In this document: in pieces, positions 44,018-52,395 of the stretch
Position numbering within the stretch: position 1 is the stretch's first letter
How the letters are laid out: every line of letters starts with the position of its first letter
NCBI GenBank assembly: GCA_023139105.1
Contig: JAGLOF010000064.1
Location: 1-64,000 of the forward strand
Source of the DNA: a bacterium
GTDB taxonomy: Bacteria; Zhuqueibacterota; QNDG01; JAGLOF01
Direction of reading: 5' to 3'
DNA length: 64,000 nucleotides
The notes under the pieces: generated by a model
Databases searched by the model: none
What the model saw: the letters and a program-made list of their open reading frames with translations, nothing else
Told to the model about the DNA's origin: nothing
Position numbers and translations under genes: made by a program

Positions 44018-46285
44018 ATGATGAAATGGTTCAGGATTAATCCTTCAAAACATACTCGCAATTTGCGAGCATTACCGGAAAAGTACGGACAATGGATTCG
44101 TTTGATTATTACTTTTGGTCTTATAGTGCTTTTGGTATTGATGTTTCCCCGAGGCAATACGCCACAGTTTGCTGCTATGAAAGAGGGGGCCATAAGTGCC
44201 AGGCGCATTGTTGCACCATTTAGTTTTGAGATACTAAAAACCGAAGATGAGTATAATCGGGACAGGCAGCAGGCAGCGGCTAAAGTAGTGCCGGTATACA
44301 GGCGTATGGCTGATACTTTTGATGAGGTATCAGGTGATGTTGATAGTTTTTTCAGGAAAATCTATGAGGCACGTTTTAATGTACAGCAGGAAAGTGTTGA
44401 TATTGAAAGTATTGTAGATTCACTTTTTAGCAGTTACTCTATTTCAGTTCTTAGTGAAGCAGATAGAAAAGTTCTCATTTACTCTTCCGGTCAAATTGTC
44501 CATGATCAAATTACACGGACTCAGGCCGTTATCTCAAATATTATTCAGGATTTCACAGCAATAGGAATACTTGATACAGACCGCCCTGAACCTGCAGAAC
44601 TATCACGTATCTATATTCCTGGTGATCCGGAACCAAATATACGTCCGGCAGAAGATTATTTTATTCTTACCGAGGCAAAATTGGCTGCGGGTGATAGATT
44701 AAGGAGTAATGAGGCGGAACATTATATTTTAACACAACTTGGATTCCGTGTTATTGATTTGTTTTTACGCCCGACTATATTTTTTGATGAAGTAGAAACA
44801 CAACGCCGCATAGATGCAGAGATGGCCCGTGTTCCTATGAGCAGTGGCTTTGTTTATGAGAATGAAAAAATTGTTGGCGAAAATGAACGTATTACTCCTG
44901 AGATCAGAAAAGAGCTTGGATCTTTGGCCGCGAAAATGGCGGAAATGGGCATGGAAACCAGCGGATTAAGGCGACTATTGCCTTTGTTCGGGCGCATTTT
45001 ATTTGTGGCAATAGTATTATTTATGCTTGGTGTATTTATTTATCTTGATAAGCCGTCAATTTTGTATGAGACAAAATCTTTTCTATTAATTGCACTTATT
45101 TTGCTGCTCATCAGTATGATTGCATTTTTCCTACACAAAACAGAGAGCTCTGAATATTTAATTCCCATAGCTATGGGCGGAATGCTTTTTGCCTTGTTAT
45201 TTGATGCAAAACTCGGTTTTGCCGGTACAGCTGTAATGAGTCTTTTGGTTGGCGGACTCTGGGGGAATAATTATAATGTTGTACTGATCTCATTTGTTGC
45301 CGGTGTTGTCGGAGTACTCACTACATTGCGTGTACGCAACCGCAGCCGCTTGATTCATTCAATTTTGATTATGATAGCCACATATTTCATTCTTATAGGT
45401 GTGATGGCAATGTTGCATCTTGATCCCATTAATGTGGTAGCCAAGGAGTGGTCTTTTGGTGCATTAAACGGCTTATTGGTATCGATTATAACATTTGGAC
45501 TCCTACCTCTTATTGAATCGGCATTCGGTATAACAACTGATTACTCACTTCTGGAACTTTCGAATTTCAACCATCCGTTACTTAAGAAGCTTTCAATGAA
45601 AGCATCGGGGACATATCACCACTCAATTATTGTAGGTAATTTGTCAGAAGCTGCAGCCCATGCAGTTGGTGCCAATTCTCTCCTGGCAAGAACAGGATCT
45701 TATTACCATGATATCGGTAAGACTGAAAAATCGGAATACTTTGTAGAAAATCAAAATCCCGGTGAAAATCCCCACGTCAAACTAACTCCGCGCATGAGTG
45801 CACTAATACTTATGAATCATGTGAAAAAAGGTATGGAAATGGCGGTACAATACAGATTGCCCAGGGATATAAAAGATATTATTCAACAGCATCAGGGCAC
45901 TACAATAATGAATTTTTTCTATAATAAAGCATTGGAGAAAGATAATTCAGGTGGTGTAAGCATGGAGGATTATCGTTATCCCGGCCCCATCCCTCAATCC
46001 AAAGAATCGGCCATTGTTATGCTGGCTGATGTTGTGGAAGCAGCCAGCCGGACGCTGAAGACACCTACACACTCCCGTCTTAAAGGCCTTATCGGTGAAT
46101 TGGTAGATGGCAGGTTTAAAGAGGGTCAGTTGGATCAGTCTCCTCTGACATTACGTGATCTGGATAAAATTAAAGAGAGTTTTCTTACAATATTAGCCGG
46201 TACTTTCCATACACGTATAGAATATCCGGATAAGACTGAACCTGTAAAGTTAAAAGTGGCCGGAAGGGAGAACGGGAATGATTAG
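44018..46285 (+). CDS. pgpH: 7TM-HD family phosphodiesterase (PgpH-like)
   Basis: A 755-residue membrane protein with an N-terminal membrane segment (about 27-47), a large extracytoplasmic domain (about 50-320), a bundle of about six membrane segments (about 328-500) and a C-terminal cytoplasmic HD domain. Metal ligands are visible in GTYHHS (about 531-536) and YYHDIGK (about 562-568). In Firmicutes PgpH hydrolyses c-di-AMP to pApA. The phoH-pgpH-ybeY order is typical. It overlaps ybeY by eight bases. The substrate is inferred from the family. Confidence 0.92.
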   Translation: MMKWFRINPSKHTRNLRALPEKYGQWIRLIITFGLIVLLVLMFPRGNTPQFAAMKEGAISARRIVAPFSFEILKTEDEYNRDRQQAAAKVVPVYRRMADTFDEVSGDVDSFFRKIYEARFNVQQESVDIESIVDSLFSSYSISVLSEADRKVLIYSSGQIVHDQITRTQAVISNIIQDFTAIGILDTDRPEPAELSRIYIPGDPEPNIRPAEDYFILTEAKLAAGDRLRSNEAEHYILTQLGFRVIDLFLRPTIFFDEVETQRRIDAEMARVPMSSGFVYENEKIVGENERITPEIRKELGSLAAKMAEMGMETSGLRRLLPLFGRILFVAIVLFMLGVFIYLDKPSILYETKSFLLIALILLLISMIAFFLHKTESSEYLIPIAMGGMLFALLFDAKLGFAGTAVMSLLVGGLWGNNYNVVLISFVAGVVGVLTTLRVRNRSRLIHSILIMIATYFILIGVMAMLHLDPINVVAKEWSFGALNGLLVSIITFGLLPLIESAFGITTDYSLLELSNFNHPLLKKLSMKASGTYHHSIIVGNLSEAAAHAVGANSLLARTGSYYHDIGKTEKSEYFVENQNPGENPHVKLTPRMSALILMNHVKKGMEMAVQYRLPRDIKDIIQQHQGTTIMNFFYNKALEKDNSGGVSMEDYRYPGPIPQSKESAIVMLADVVEAASRTLKTPTHSRLKGLIGELVDGRFKEGQLDQSPLTLRDLDKIKESFLTILAGTFHTRIEYPDKTEPVKLKVAGRENGND

Positions 46286-46727
46286 TGTCTTTATGGAGAG
46301 TGATGCCTTTGAAGTTGATATCTCTCTTATCCGTGATATTGCCGCATTGGTAGTGAATGGTGAAATTGATTCAGAGCCGGGAGATTTAAATATTGTACTT
46401 GTAAATGATCTACGTATTAAAGAGTTGAATAGGGATTTTTTAAATAAAGATCGTATTACGGATGTTATAGCCTTTCCTCTGGATGATAAAGAAGATTCTG
46501 TGTGGGGAGAGATCTATATCAGTGTGCAACGTGCACATGTGCAGGCTTTGGATTATGAAGTTCAATCTGTTATTGAGCTGGCAAGATTGATAATTCATGG
46601 CGTTTTACACCTGGCAGGTTTTGATGATATTATGATTGAAGATAAAATTGTAATGACTACCCGTGAAGATTATTATCTGGAACAGTGCCTCGAGCAGGAA
46701 CTGTTACCTCCAAAAAAATCTAATTAA
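46278..46727 (+). CDS. ybeY: Endoribonuclease YbeY with an altered zinc site
   Basis: A 149-residue YbeY, a zinc RNase of 16S rRNA 3' maturation and ribosome quality control. The canonical motif HGxLHLxGYDH appears as HGVLHLAGFDD. The first two His are present, but the third zinc ligand is Asp, from codon GAT. Asp can bind zinc, so activity may remain. LNRDFLNKDRITDVIAFP is the typical N-terminal segment. It overlaps pgpH by eight bases. Confidence 0.92.
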   Translation: MISVFMESDAFEVDISLIRDIAALVVNGEIDSEPGDLNIVLVNDLRIKELNRDFLNKDRITDVIAFPLDDKEDSVWGEIYISVQRAHVQALDYEVQSVIELARLIIHGVLHLAGFDDIMIEDKIVMTTREDYYLEQCLEQELLPPKKSN

Positions 46728-46748
46728 TATAGAGGAGGTTGTCCCGTT

Positions 46749-48035
46749 TTGGACATCGACATTTGGATTCAATTGCTGCTTTTTCTGGTTCTCATTTTAA
46801 TGTCCGCTTTTTTTTCCGGATCGGAATCGGCTTATTTCTCACTGAGTGAAGCAGATCTGTTTAAGCTGCGTGGGTCTGATAATGGGCCCAGGGCACATCA
46901 GCGTGTTGTGCAGTTGATGAGCTCTCCGCGTCGTTTGCTTTTAGGTATATTAATTGGTAATACCGTAGTCAATGTTGCTGCGGCTACATTGGCAACATTG
47001 ATCATTCATAAATACTGGCCCCATGGGCCTCTGGCATTTACTGCAGAAATTGTAGGAGTTACACTGATACTCTTGATAGCTAGTGAAGTAACTCCAAAGA
47101 TTCTGGCATTAAAGCAAACCACCAGATTTGCTTTGGCTGTCTCCTTGCCTTTACTTGTAGTTATAAAAGTATTAACACCGATGACGTTTCTGTTTGATCA
47201 AATAACCAGAATGCTGGCCAGAATATTTCGCGTAAGGGGTGAACTACCATTTGCCGATGCCGAGGAATTGAAGACTCTTCTGGAAGTAGGTGAAGAAAAT
47301 GGTGCTCTGGATGAGAATGAGAGAGAGATGATACAGTCTGTCTTTGATTTTCATGATACTATTGTCCGGGAAGTCATGGTGCCGAGAACAGATATTGTTC
47401 AAGTAGAGAAAGATACATCTATTGATGAAGTCCTGTTGCTGGTAAAAGAGTTGGGGCATTCTCGTATTCCTGTATATGAAGAACAGGTAGATCAGATAAT
47501 CGGCATACTGCATGTAAAAGATTTATTGCCATTTATGCGGGGGGCAAAGGCTATGCCGGCACTTTCTGCATTGGTGAGAAAAGCATATTTTATCCCGGAA
47601 AGCAAGATGATTGACGAACTGTTGAAAGACTTTCAGCAGGAGCGTATTCATATGGCAATTGTAGTAGATGAATATGGTGGTACGGCCGGTTTGGTTACTC
47701 TGGAAGATATAATTGAAGAAATTGTCGGTGAGATCCGTGATGAATACGATAAAGAATTGCCTTTGATTGTACAGTTGGGCAAAGATAGTTGGCGCGTTGA
47801 CGGAAAAATTGGAATCAATGAACTTAATGAGGCTCTGGAACTTGCCATTCCCGAGGATGAAGAATATGACAGTCTGGGAGGTTTTATCCTGAGTTTTCTC
47901 GGACATATTCCCGAAGCCGATGAAAAAGCAAGCTATGCCAATGTACTTATGATTGTTGAATCTGTGGAGTCTCAGCGTATTCAGACTGTCAAGATTGTTC
48001 GAAAAGTTACAACTACAGCTTCAGAAAAAATTTAG
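46749..48035 (+). CDS. CNNM/CorC-family protein (DUF21-CBS-CorC_HlyC)
   Basis: A 428-residue protein of the hemolysin C/CorC/CNNM family. The N-terminal DUF21 domain has about four membrane segments (about 5-160; SAFFSGSESAYFSLS and IGNTVVNVAAAT). A CBS pair follows (VMVPRTDIVQVEKDTSIDE, and MAIVVDEYGGTAGLVTLEDI), then a C-terminal CorC_HlyC domain. Members export magnesium or other divalent ions. It starts at TTG with GGAGG nearby. It often neighbours ybeY in bacteria, as here. Confidence 0.92.
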   Translation: MDIDIWIQLLLFLVLILMSAFFSGSESAYFSLSEADLFKLRGSDNGPRAHQRVVQLMSSPRRLLLGILIGNTVVNVAAATLATLIIHKYWPHGPLAFTAEIVGVTLILLIASEVTPKILALKQTTRFALAVSLPLLVVIKVLTPMTFLFDQITRMLARIFRVRGELPFADAEELKTLLEVGEENGALDENEREMIQSVFDFHDTIVREVMVPRTDIVQVEKDTSIDEVLLLVKELGHSRIPVYEEQVDQIIGILHVKDLLPFMRGAKAMPALSALVRKAYFIPESKMIDELLKDFQQERIHMAIVVDEYGGTAGLVTLEDIIEEIVGEIRDEYDKELPLIVQLGKDSWRVDGKIGINELNEALELAIPEDEEYDSLGGFILSFLGHIPEADEKASYANVLMIVESVESQRIQTVKIVRKVTTTASEKI

Positions 48036-48370
48036 AAGCAGATCATAAAATCCTACAATAATAATTTATTTGTTATTTTTGGCTCTTCCGCTGATTCCCC
48101 GGGGGCAATGTATCTCCCACTGGACTGATGAATCTTTTAACGGCTCATATAAATGATGAATATCCAATAGCGAATATCGAATGCCGAAGTAAGAACTCCC
48201 TGAGTATTCTCCATCCGATGTTCTGCTGGTCTATATTTGGTCTGGTAAATTTTAATCCATTAATCACGCAACCATAAGAAGATTGATTTTAGCGGATGAG
48301 AGAGTTCTTTTGTTGCCGGATTGGTATCTACCCATTTGATTTGATATCGACTTTTTTTGCATCACTGATG
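48036..48370. other. Intergenic region, degenerate GAATATC repeats, no gene seen
   Basis: AT-rich sequence with no credible open frame. GAATATCCAATAGCGAATATC and its continuation at about 48158-48189 form a short degenerate direct repeat. No terminator hairpin is obvious after the CNNM gene. Confidence 0.6.
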
Positions 48371-48399
48371 TTGACTTTCAGATAAAAATTTTGTATCTT
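48371..48399 (+). promoter_or_regulatory. Promoter for tRNA-Leu and probably tig-clpP-clpX
   Basis: TTGACT (48371-48376) and TATCTT (48394-48399) are 17 bases apart, ending 38 bases before the tRNA. No separate promoter was recognised between the tRNA and tig. Confidence 0.7.
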
Positions 48400-48437
48400 T
48401 GAGGCCAGTTCTTGAGTACTTGAACTGGATTAAATAG

Positions 48438-48520
48438 GCGGGAGTGGCGAAATTGGCAGACGCGCTAGATTTAGGATCTAGTGTCCTTCGGACGTGTGGG
48501 TTCAAGTCCCTCCTCTCGCA
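48438..48520 (+). tRNA. tRNA-Leu (anticodon TAG)
   Basis: The acceptor stem pairs GCGGGAG (48438-48444) with CTCTCGC (48513-48519), with one G-T pair. The anticodon arm CTAGA-TTTAGGA-TCTAG gives anticodon TAG. A long variable arm (TGTCCTTCGGACG) and the GTTCAAGTC T-loop fit tRNA-Leu. The 3' CCA is not encoded. Confidence 0.95.
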
Positions 48521-48635
48521 CATATTATTTTGAAGAATTTTAAAACCACAAGGGAGCCATGGGAACGCTGTGTGAAAGTCAGCGGAAGTCTTTTTTGTGG
48601 TTTTCATGTACAACTAGAACATGAAGGAGAAGTGA

Positions 48636-49922
48636 TTGAAAGTCACGGTAACGGATTTAGGCGATTGCAAGCGTCAGCTTGATGTTGAAATGCCGTTTGA
48701 GGATGTAAAACCTCATATAGATAGAGCCTTTAAAAAATATCAGAAACGTGTAAATATTGATGGTTTCCGCAAGGGCAAGGTGCCAATGTCCATGTTAAAG
48801 AAAGTCTATGGTGATGCCATTCAGGCCGAAGTAGTTGACGATCTGATTCAGGAGTGTTTCAGAATAGCAGTTGTTCAGGAGAATTTGGCCATTGTTGCAC
48901 CCGGTGCTATCAAAGATATGAAATTTGAAGATGGTAAACCCTTTACCTTTACATCTGAAATTGAAGTTGAGCCTGAAGTTGAAGTGAAGGACTACAAGGG
49001 CTTGAAGTTGGAAAAAGTTACAGTTAAAGTTGCCAAAAAAGAGGTTGACCAGACTCTTAAGATGATCCAGGAACAGAAAGCCGATCAAGTAGAGATTAAA
49101 ACTGCAGCTAAAAAGGGGGATCTGGTTGAGGGTGATGTGCAGTCTTTGGATGAATCCGGTGTAGCAATTGAGGGCGAACGCTGGGAAGGCCGTGTATTTC
49201 AACTTGGCGAGCCACCCATTGGGCATCTGATAGGCGATCAGCTTGATGGTGCTAAAGCTGGTGATGTACGCCGTTTTTCCATAACAGTTCCCAAGGAAGA
49301 GAGCGGTGTAGATATTGAGCGCACTGATAATTATGAAATTACAGTGACATCTATTAAGAAGAAAGTGCTGCCCAAGCTTGATGATGCTTTTGCTGCGGAG
49401 ATGGGTGAGTTTAAAACTCTGGATGAATTGAAGCAGAATGTTCATGAACGTATTACTGCTCAACGTGAAGAAGAGTCCGCACGTTATTTTAAACAACAGT
49501 TAATTGATGAAACAATAAAACGCAATGAATTTGTTTTGCCTGATGCCATGATTGAAAATGTGCTTGATCACATGTGGGAAGACTTTCAGAAGCAACCACA
49601 GGCTGAGATGACAGCAGATCAGTTCAGGACTGCAAGACGGCCCGAAGTTGTCTGGAATTTGAAATGGAGCAAGTTGTGGAGTGCAATTGCAATTGCCGAG
49701 TCTTTAACAGTATCGGAGGATGAAATTCAGTCTGAGATCGACAAGGTAGTCAATGCATCGGGTAATGAAGATAAAAAGATGAAATCATGGTTCAAGGATG
49801 AGCAACACAGGCAGCACCTGGGAGATAGCTTGCTTGAAGATAAGGTGTTTGCATTGATTAGAGAAGAGGCAAAGATCAAGCAGGTAACACCAAAGGCACC
49901 AACACCGCCCAAATCAGAATAA
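48636..49922 (+). CDS. tig: Trigger factor
   Basis: A 428-residue ribosome-associated chaperone and prolyl isomerase. The N-terminal ribosome-binding domain carries the signature GFRKGKVP (about 43-50). The FKBP-like domain (about 150-240) has LVEGDVQS and a diverged core. The C-terminal helical domain is complete. It starts at TTG with AAGGAGA five bases upstream. tig-clpP-clpX is a standard bacterial order. Confidence 0.95.
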   Translation: MKVTVTDLGDCKRQLDVEMPFEDVKPHIDRAFKKYQKRVNIDGFRKGKVPMSMLKKVYGDAIQAEVVDDLIQECFRIAVVQENLAIVAPGAIKDMKFEDGKPFTFTSEIEVEPEVEVKDYKGLKLEKVTVKVAKKEVDQTLKMIQEQKADQVEIKTAAKKGDLVEGDVQSLDESGVAIEGERWEGRVFQLGEPPIGHLIGDQLDGAKAGDVRRFSITVPKEESGVDIERTDNYEITVTSIKKKVLPKLDDAFAAEMGEFKTLDELKQNVHERITAQREEESARYFKQQLIDETIKRNEFVLPDAMIENVLDHMWEDFQKQPQAEMTADQFRTARRPEVVWNLKWSKLWSAIAIAESLTVSEDEIQSEIDKVVNASGNEDKKMKSWFKDEQHRQHLGDSLLEDKVFALIREEAKIKQVTPKAPTPPKSE

Positions 49923-49957
49923 TGCGGTTGTACTATTTTATAATTTAAGGACTAATC

Positions 49958-50581
49958 ATGAGTTTGGTTCCAATTGTTGTTGAGCAAACAGGTCGAGGAG
50001 AGCGGTCTTATGACATTTTTTCTCGTCTATTACGTGAACGTATTATCTTCATTGGCACTGCCATTGATGATATAGTAGCCAGCCTGGTAATTGCACAGTT
50101 ACTCTTTCTGGAAGCTGAAGACCCTGAAAAAGATATTTTTATATATATAAATTCTCCGGGTGGTTATGTGGCCTCCGGATTGGGGATATATGACACTATG
50201 CAATATGTTCGCCCGGATGTTGCTACCATATGTATGGGACAGGCATCCAGTATGGGGGCATTACTACTTGCTGCCGGCGCAAAAGGTAAACGTTCCGCAC
50301 TGCCTCATGCCCGCGTAATGATTCATCAGCCATTAGGTGGTGCCCAGGGTCAGGCCTCTGATATTGAAATTGCCACAAAGGAAATTTTGACCCTTCGTGA
50401 AAGGTTGAATGCAATCCTGGTCAATCATACAGAGCAGCCACTTAAGAAAATTGAACAGGATACTGACAGGAACTTCTACATGTCTGCAGAAGAAGCAAAG
50501 AACTATGGCCTTATTGATGAAGTTATGATACGTACATCCGATTCAAAATCAAAAAAAGTATCTAAAAAGGACTCCAAGTGA
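49958..50581 (+). CDS. clpP: ATP-dependent Clp protease proteolytic subunit
   Basis: A 207-residue serine protease forming the Clp barrel. The catalytic triad is visible as Ser98 (GQASSMG), His123 (MIHQPLGG) and an Asp in [15 protein letters not shown]. Little or no propeptide precedes the mature start. The C-terminus is Lys/Ser-rich. It overlaps clpX by four bases (GTGA), so the two are coupled. Confidence 0.96.
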   Translation: MSLVPIVVEQTGRGERSYDIFSRLLRERIIFIGTAIDDIVASLVIAQLLFLEAEDPEKDIFIYINSPGGYVASGLGIYDTMQYVRPDVATICMGQASSMGALLLAAGAKGKRSALPHARVMIHQPLGGAQGQASDIEIATKEILTLRERLNAILVNHTEQPLKKIEQDTDRNFYMSAEEAKNYGLIDEVMIRTSDSKSKKVSKKDSK

Positions 50582-51825
50582 GTGAGAAACGTCAATATGT
50601 CTGCTCGTTTTGTGGGCGATCTTCAGAAGAAATAGATGCTATCGTTACAGGACCTGGTGTTAATATCTGTAATGAATGTGTACGTTATGCCGAAGAGATA
50701 ATAAAGAGTGACATGGCGCATCGTTCTCTGAAAATGCTTCATCCCATTCCGACTCCACAGGATATCAAAAAAGAACTTGATCACTATGTTATTGGACAAG
50801 ATGAAGCCAAGAAAACAATTGCTGTGGCTGTCTATAATCATTATAAACGTGTTAATGACAGAAGTATGGAGGGTGGTGTTGAACTCTCCAAAAGCAATAT
50901 TCTTTTGATAGGACCAACCGGCACTGGCAAGACTCTATTGGCACAGACATTGGCTAAATCGCTACAAGTGCCTTTTGCTATTGCCGATGCAACCACTCTG
51001 ACAGAAGCCGGTTATGTCGGTGAAGACGTGGAAAATGTTCTTGTAAGACTTTTACAGGCAGCAGATTATCGTCTGGAACAAGCTGAACGTGGTATTATTT
51101 ATATCGATGAAATTGACAAGGTTGCCCGTAAGACAGAGAGTTCATCAATTACAAGAGATGTTTCCGGTGAAGGTGTGCAGCAGGGGCTCTTGAAGCTGCT
51201 GGAAGGTGCCATTGTCTCTGTGCCGCCCAAAGGCGGGCGCAAGCATCCTGAGCAAGCTCTGGTAAATATCAATACAAAAGATATTCTGTTTATTTGCGGT
51301 GGTTCTTTTGAAGGCATAGATAAAATTATTTCCGCCAGAATCGGGAAAAAAGTAATGGGTTTTGGTGCACAGGTAACAGCTCAAAATGAGATTTCCCTGG
51401 GCGATCTTCTCAAAGAGGCAGAACCTGATGATTTACTTCGTTTCGGATTTATCCCGGAATTAATCGGAAGGCTGCCTGTTATCAACACACTGGATACATT
51501 GGGCGAAGAGGCTTTACTTAGAATTTTGAAAGAGCCGAGAAATGCATTGCTGAAACAATACAAACGATTGTTTGATCTTGATAACGTCATCCTTGAATTT
51601 AAAGAGGCTGCGCTTAAAGCTGTTGTAAAAAAGGCCGTGACAAAACGTACCGGAGCCCGTGCTCTGAGATCTATTATGGAAGAGATTATGTTGGACATTA
51701 TGTATGAAATTCCATCATTAACAGATTTGGAACAGTGCATCATTAGTGAGAATGTTATAAATAAAGGAAAGAAGCCGGTATATAAATACAAGAAAGAAGT
51801 GATAAAGCGGAAAGCTATTGCATAA
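50578..51825 (+). CDS. clpX: ATP-dependent Clp protease ATP-binding subunit ClpX
   Basis: A 415-residue AAA+ unfoldase. The N-terminal zinc-binding domain has Cys9, Cys12, Cys31 and Cys34. The Walker A GPTGTGKT lies near 121-128, IIYIDEIDK is Walker B, and [11 protein letters not shown] contains the arginine-finger/sensor region. The ClpP-binding IGF loop appears as an IGK-like segment ([12 protein letters not shown]), a small departure worth noting. It starts at GTG inside the clpP stop. A terminator lies about 120 bases downstream. Confidence 0.96.
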   Translation: MSEKRQYVCSFCGRSSEEIDAIVTGPGVNICNECVRYAEEIIKSDMAHRSLKMLHPIPTPQDIKKELDHYVIGQDEAKKTIAVAVYNHYKRVNDRSMEGGVELSKSNILLIGPTGTGKTLLAQTLAKSLQVPFAIADATTLTEAGYVGEDVENVLVRLLQAADYRLEQAERGIIYIDEIDKVARKTESSSITRDVSGEGVQQGLLKLLEGAIVSVPPKGGRKHPEQALVNINTKDILFICGGSFEGIDKIISARIGKKVMGFGAQVTAQNEISLGDLLKEAEPDDLLRFGFIPELIGRLPVINTLDTLGEEALLRILKEPRNALLKQYKRLFDLDNVILEFKEAALKAVVKKAVTKRTGARALRSIMEEIMLDIMYEIPSLTDLEQCIISENVINKGKKPVYKYKKEVIKRKAIA

Positions 51826-51946
51826 ATTTTTCCATAAATCAGAGAAAATATATTGATTTTATATGGTTTACATGCAATTTATGGAAAATGTATGAAAATG
51901 AATATAAATAATGTTTTTTTTAGGTTCAAAGAGGGTAACAGGGAAT

Positions 51947-51975
51947 AAAAAGTCTTGACAATGTCAGGACTTTTT
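51947..51975 (+). terminator. Terminator of tig-clpP-clpX
   Basis: AAAAAGTCTTGAC (51947-51959) pairs with GTCAGGACTTTTT (51963-51975) with one G-T pair and a 3-base loop; the T run is part of the stem. Confidence 0.85.
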
Positions 51976-51992
51976 CCTATTATATACCTTAA

Positions 51993-52021
51993 TTGTTGGA
52001 AGAAGTACATACCTATATGTT
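51993..52021 (+). promoter_or_regulatory. Possible promoter of the TonB-receptor locus
   Basis: TTGTTG (51993-51998) and TATGTT (52016-52021) are 17 bases apart, just after the clpX terminator. If real, it gives a leader of about 370 bases containing two strong hairpins. Confidence 0.35.
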
Positions 52022-52097
52022 AAGAATAAAAGAAAGTTACAATCTCAAAGTACAGTCTTTAAAATAATAATTATATAGACTGGTCCCGGGCTGCTGA

Positions 52098-52117
52098 CGG
52101 CAATAAGGGCATTGCCG
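52098..52117 (+). other. Hairpin 1 in the TonB-receptor leader
   Basis: CGGCAAT (52098-52104) pairs perfectly with ATTGCCG (52111-52117) around AAGGGC, followed by ATTGTTTT. Confidence 0.55.
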
Positions 52118-52178
52118 ATTGTTTTGCGTCCCGTTCTGGTTTCACTGATCTTCCTGATTTGGAGGGGAAATGAATCAC

Positions 52179-52238
52179 AGCCATCTCAAAAGTCGAATCA
52201 CGTCGTCATAAGACGACTACGTCTTGAGGTGGCTTTTG
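52179..52238 (+). terminator. Long stem-loop with T-run in the TonB-receptor leader (attenuator-like)
   Basis: AGCCATCTCAA (52179-52189) pairs with TTGAGGTGGCT (52224-52234) with one G-T pair. An inner stem pairs GTCGTC (52202-52207) with GACGAC (52212-52217) around ATAA. TTTT follows. The structure lies about 160 bases before the receptor start, with no clear promoter after it, so it could control readthrough. Confidence 0.6.
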
Positions 52239-52395
52239 TCATTTCCAAGCCAGTAAATATATGGAAGAAAATAGAAATGAAAGGAGGTGATGGCGGGAGA
52301 TATTATTGATATTAGGAGGAAGGGTTATGTGAGGAGATTGGTCAAGATAACTTGACATCTATCTATGTGCCAAATTTTTAGAAGGAGGCATCTTT

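Noticed and set aside
48795-49496. 233-codon open frame on the minus strand opposite tig
   Set aside because: Fully antisense to a strongly conserved gene, rich in Phe, Leu, Asn and Ile as expected for a complement of coding sequence; no ribosome binding site.
52112-52309. 65-codon open frame across the leader hairpins
   Set aside because: It spans both arms of the nested stem-loop, lacks a ribosome binding site and has no recognised homology.
52290-52355. 21-codon open frame (ATG at 52290) before the TonB receptor, with AAAGGAGGT just upstream
   Set aside because: The ribosome binding site is too close to the ATG (two to three bases) and the peptide has no leader-peptide pattern such as repeated rare codons.
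51993-52395. Cobalamin or other known riboswitch before the receptor
   Set aside because: No conserved B12-box-like or other familiar riboswitch core was recognised; only generic hairpins are visible.
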